From NCBI GenBank assembly GCA_963556195.1, contig CAUVYP010001198.1:868001-932000 (forward strand): a stretch of DNA of 64,000 nucleotides, in the 5' to 3' direction. Positions 61,434 through 64,000 of this stretch are shown here, piece by piece (positions within the stretch are counted from its first letter, which is position 1; every line of letters starts with the position of its first letter). The position numbers were made by a program, and so were the translations under genes. The notes beneath the pieces are model-generated. The model was not told the DNA's origin, did not search any database, and saw only the letters and a list, made by a program, of their open reading frames with translations. The stretch comes from Sepiola atlantica (lineage: Eukaryota; Mollusca; Cephalopoda; Sepiida; Sepiolidae).

Positions 61434-64000
61434 AAATTTAGTGCGTTTTTAAGTTGATATCGCTTTTTTTATAACTTCCACATTTATTCGAATTGTGAAA
61501 CGGAACTTTGTACACAGTCGCGGATACACATTTTCTACTGAAGTACCAAGTTTCAGAAGTGCAGCTATTGTACTACCGGAGATATGTCGATACAAACTGA
61601 ATACGCAAAACATCTACAAAATTTAGCGCGTTTAAAAGTTGATAGCGCTTTTGTTTATAACTTTCAGATTTATTCGAATTGTGCCACGAAACTTTACAGA
61701 CCATCGCGGAGAGGCATTTTCTACTGAAGTACCAAGTTTAAGAAGTGCAGATCTTGTACTGCTAGAGATATGTCGATACAAACTGAATACGCAAAACATC
61801 TACAAAATTTAGCGCGTTTAAAAGTTGATAGCGCTTTTGTTTATAACTTTCAGATTTATTCGAATTGTGCCACGAAACTTTACAGACCATCGCGGAGAGG
61901 CATTTTCTACTGAAGTACCAAGTTTCAGAAGTGCAGCTCTTGTACTGCCGGAGATGTGTCGATACAAACTGAATACGCAAAACATCTACAAAATTTAGTG
62001 CGTTTTTAAGTTGATATCGCTTTTGTTTATAACTTCCACATTTATTCGAATTGTGAAACGAAACTTTGCAGACAGTCGCGGAGACACATTTTCTACTGAG
62101 GTACCAAGTTTAAAAAGTGCAGCTCTTGTACTACCGGAGATATGTCGATACAAACTGAATACGTAAAACATCTACAAAATTTAGCGCGTCTTAAAGTTCA
62201 TATCGCTTTTGTTTATAACTTTCAGATTTATTAGAATTGTGCCACGAAACTTTGCAGACCATCGCGGAGAGGCATTTTCTACTGAAGTACCAAGTTTCAG
62301 AAGTTCAGCTCTTGTACTACCGGAGATATGTCGATACAAACTGAATACGCAAAACATCAACAAAATTTAGCGCGTTTTAAAGTTGATAGCGCTTTTGTTT
62401 ATAACTTCCACATTTATTCGAATTGTGAAACGAAACTTTGTAGACAGTCGCTGAGACAGATTTTCCACTGAAGTACCAAGTTTCAGAAGTGCAGCTCTTG
62501 TACTACCGTAGATGTGTCGATACAAACTGAATACGCAAAACATCTACAAAATTTAGTGCGTTTTAAAGTTGATATCGCTTTTGTTTATAACTTCCACATT
62601 TATTCGAATTGTGAAACGAAACTTTGTAGACAGTCGCGGAGACACATTATCTACTGAAGTACTACGTTTCAGAATGGCAGCTCTTTTACTGCCGGAGATA
62701 TGTCGATACAAACTGAATACGCAAAACATCTACAAAATTTAGCGCGTTTAAAAGTTGATAGCGCTTTTGTTTATAACTTTCAGATTTATTCGAATTGTGC
62801 CACGAAACTTTGCAGACCATCGCGGAGAGGCATTTTCTACTGAAGTACCAAGTTTCAGAAGTGCAGCTCTTGTACTGCCGGAGATATGTCGTCACAAACT
62901 GAATACGCAAAACATCGACAAAATTTAGCGCGTTTTAAAGTTGATATCGCTTTTGTTTATAACTTCCACATTTATTCGAATTGTGCCACGAAACTTTGCA
63001 GACAGCCGCGGAGACACATTTTCTACTGAAGTACCAAGTTTAAGATGCAGCAGATCTTGTACTACCGGAGATGTGTCGATACAAACGGAATACGCAAAAC
63101 ATCTACAAAATTAGTGCGTTTTAAAGTTGATATCGCTTTTGTTTATAACTTCCACATTTATTCGAATTGTGCCACGAAACTTTGCAGACCGTCGCGGAGA
63201 GGCATTTTCTACTGAAGTACCAAGTTTCAGAAGTGCAGCTCTTGTACTACCGGAGATGTGTCGATACAAACTGAATACGCAAAACATCTACAAAATTTAG
63301 TGCGTTTTAAAGTTGATGTCGCTTTTGTTTATAACTTCCACATTTATTCGAATTGTGAAACGAAACTTTCTAGACACTCGCGGAGACACATCTTCTACTG
63401 AAGTACCAAGTTTAGAAGTGCAGCTCTTGTACTACCGGAGATATGTCGATACAAACTGAATACGCAAAACATCTACAAAATTTAGCGCGTTTAAAAGTTG
63501 ATAGCGCTTTTGATTATAACTTTCACATTTATTCGAATTGTGCCACGAAACTTTGCAGACCATCGCGGAGAGGCATTCTCTACGTAAGTACCAAGTTTCA
63601 GAAGTGCAGCTCTTGTACTGCCAGAGATATGTCGATACAAACTGAATACGCAAAACATCTACAAAATTTAGCGCGTTTAAAAGTTGATTGCGCTTTTGTT
63701 TATAACTTTCAGATTTATTCGAATTGTGCCACGAAACTTTGCAGACCATCGCGGAGAGGCATTTTCTACTGAAGTACCAATTTTCAGAAGTGCAGCTCTT
63801 GTACTGCCGGAGATATGTCGATACAAACTGAATACGCAAAACATCAACAAAATTTAGCGCGTTTTAAAGTTGATATCGCCTTTGTTTATAACTTCCACAT
63901 TTATTCGAATTGTGCCACGAAACTTTACAGACCATCGCGGGGAGGCATTTTCTACTGAAGTACCAAGTTTCAGAAGTGCAGCTCTTGTACTACCGGAGAT
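61434..64000 (+). repeat. Block U, copy 2, cut by the window end
   Basis: Repeats 57,158-59,723 with the same marker order. The match is still running at 64,000, so the true unit may be longer. Private marks are gcggatacac (near 61,523), ttagaattgtg (near 62,232), aagttcagctc (near 62,303), gtcgctgagac (near 62,450), taccgtagatg (near 62,507) and agtactacg (near 62,659). Confidence 0.83.

Larger units (their letters stand above)
1..64000 (+). repeat. 186-bp tandem satellite array filling the window
   Basis: Every stretch read is a copy of one 186-bp unit, taken here to begin at the agtaccaag motif (first unit 1-186). About 344 units fit, all in the same orientation, and no inverted unit or foreign insertion was seen. 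Unit length is nearly constant, with occasional 1-bp indels. Landmarks in order within a unit are agtaccaag, the AGCT core, a gagatatgtcgatac segment, aatacgcaaaacatc, a GCGCG box, gcttttgtttataac, ttattcgaattg, then cgcgga and the closing tctactga. Base composition is about 39% G+C. Large satellites of this kind usually lie at centromeres or pericentromeric heterochromatin; that location is inferred, not shown here. No family name is recognised from the sequence. Confidence 0.98.

Noticed and set aside
1..64000. CRISPR array or other spaced direct repeat
   Set aside because: Repeats are directly contiguous 186-bp units with no unique spacers, and no cas-like gene is present.
1..64000. Identity with the zebrafish type I satellite, which I recall as also about 186 bp and associated with AluI sites
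   Set aside because: Only the length and one AGCT per unit agree. I cannot align the sequences from memory, and the CpG enrichment is against a methylated vertebrate satellite.
1..64000. tttataac in each monomer as a TATA-type promoter
   Set aside because: It is simply part of the A+T-rich monomer. Nothing downstream is a gene, and no other promoter element is seen.
1..64000. Tandem tRNA, 5S rRNA or other RNA genes
   Set aside because: I see no A/B box pair, cloverleaf or 5S-like conserved core in the unit. The 186-bp period is only a loose match to such clusters.

Overview
The whole 64 kb window is one uninterrupted tandem satellite DNA array. The monomer is 186 bp, all copies run head to tail in one orientation, and about 344 copies fit in the window. 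I found no protein-coding gene, RNA gene, transposon insertion, CRISPR array or unique-sequence island on either strand. The open frames that exist, up to about 184 codons, arise because 186 is 3 x 62. A frame that lacks a stop in one monomer therefore stays open into the next, on both strands at once.

Organism: this is a eukaryotic satellite array of the kind found at centromeres, pericentromeres or other constitutive heterochromatin. A typical monomer (8925-9110) has 73 G+C in 186 bases (39%) and 10 CpG, where about 7 are expected from its base composition. CpG is therefore not depleted, which argues against a long-methylated vertebrate-type satellite and fits a genome with little CpG methylation, such as many invertebrates. 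I cannot name the species.

Layout: monomers fall into at least five diagnostic subtypes (called A-E here) that differ at about half a dozen linked sites. A and B differ at 16 of 186 positions. The subtypes occur in fixed orders, forming nested higher-order repeats (HORs). Positions 1-2.1 kb are an irregular leader. A block of about 14.5 kb (78 monomers) at ~2.2-16.7 kb is repeated almost base for base at ~16.7-29.6 kb, with about a dozen point differences, a 558-bp copy-number change and a hexamer change. Inside these blocks are a 7-mer tandem duplication (in both), a 3-mer duplication (first only) and a 6-mer duplication (first only). A 15-mer (2,790 bp) follows as a tandem duplicate at 26.9-32.3 kb. 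From 32.3 to 45 kb the array is a mosaic of 1-2 kb blocks reused at offsets of 2,229, 2,231, 2,602 and 5,948 bp. From 45 to 64 kb a second HOR family dominates, with block offsets of 1,672, 2,602, 4,276, 6,508 and about 7,436 bp. The last block (61.4 kb on) runs off the window end.

Reading: nearly every block offset is a whole number of monomers, minus 0-4 bp that known small indels can explain. That is the pattern expected from repeated in-register unequal exchange or replication-based amplification. The most notable features are the very recent 14.5 kb duplication, the traceable order of nested duplications, left/right domain-specific variants, and a perfect 7-bp dyad present in only one monomer subclass (20 copies).
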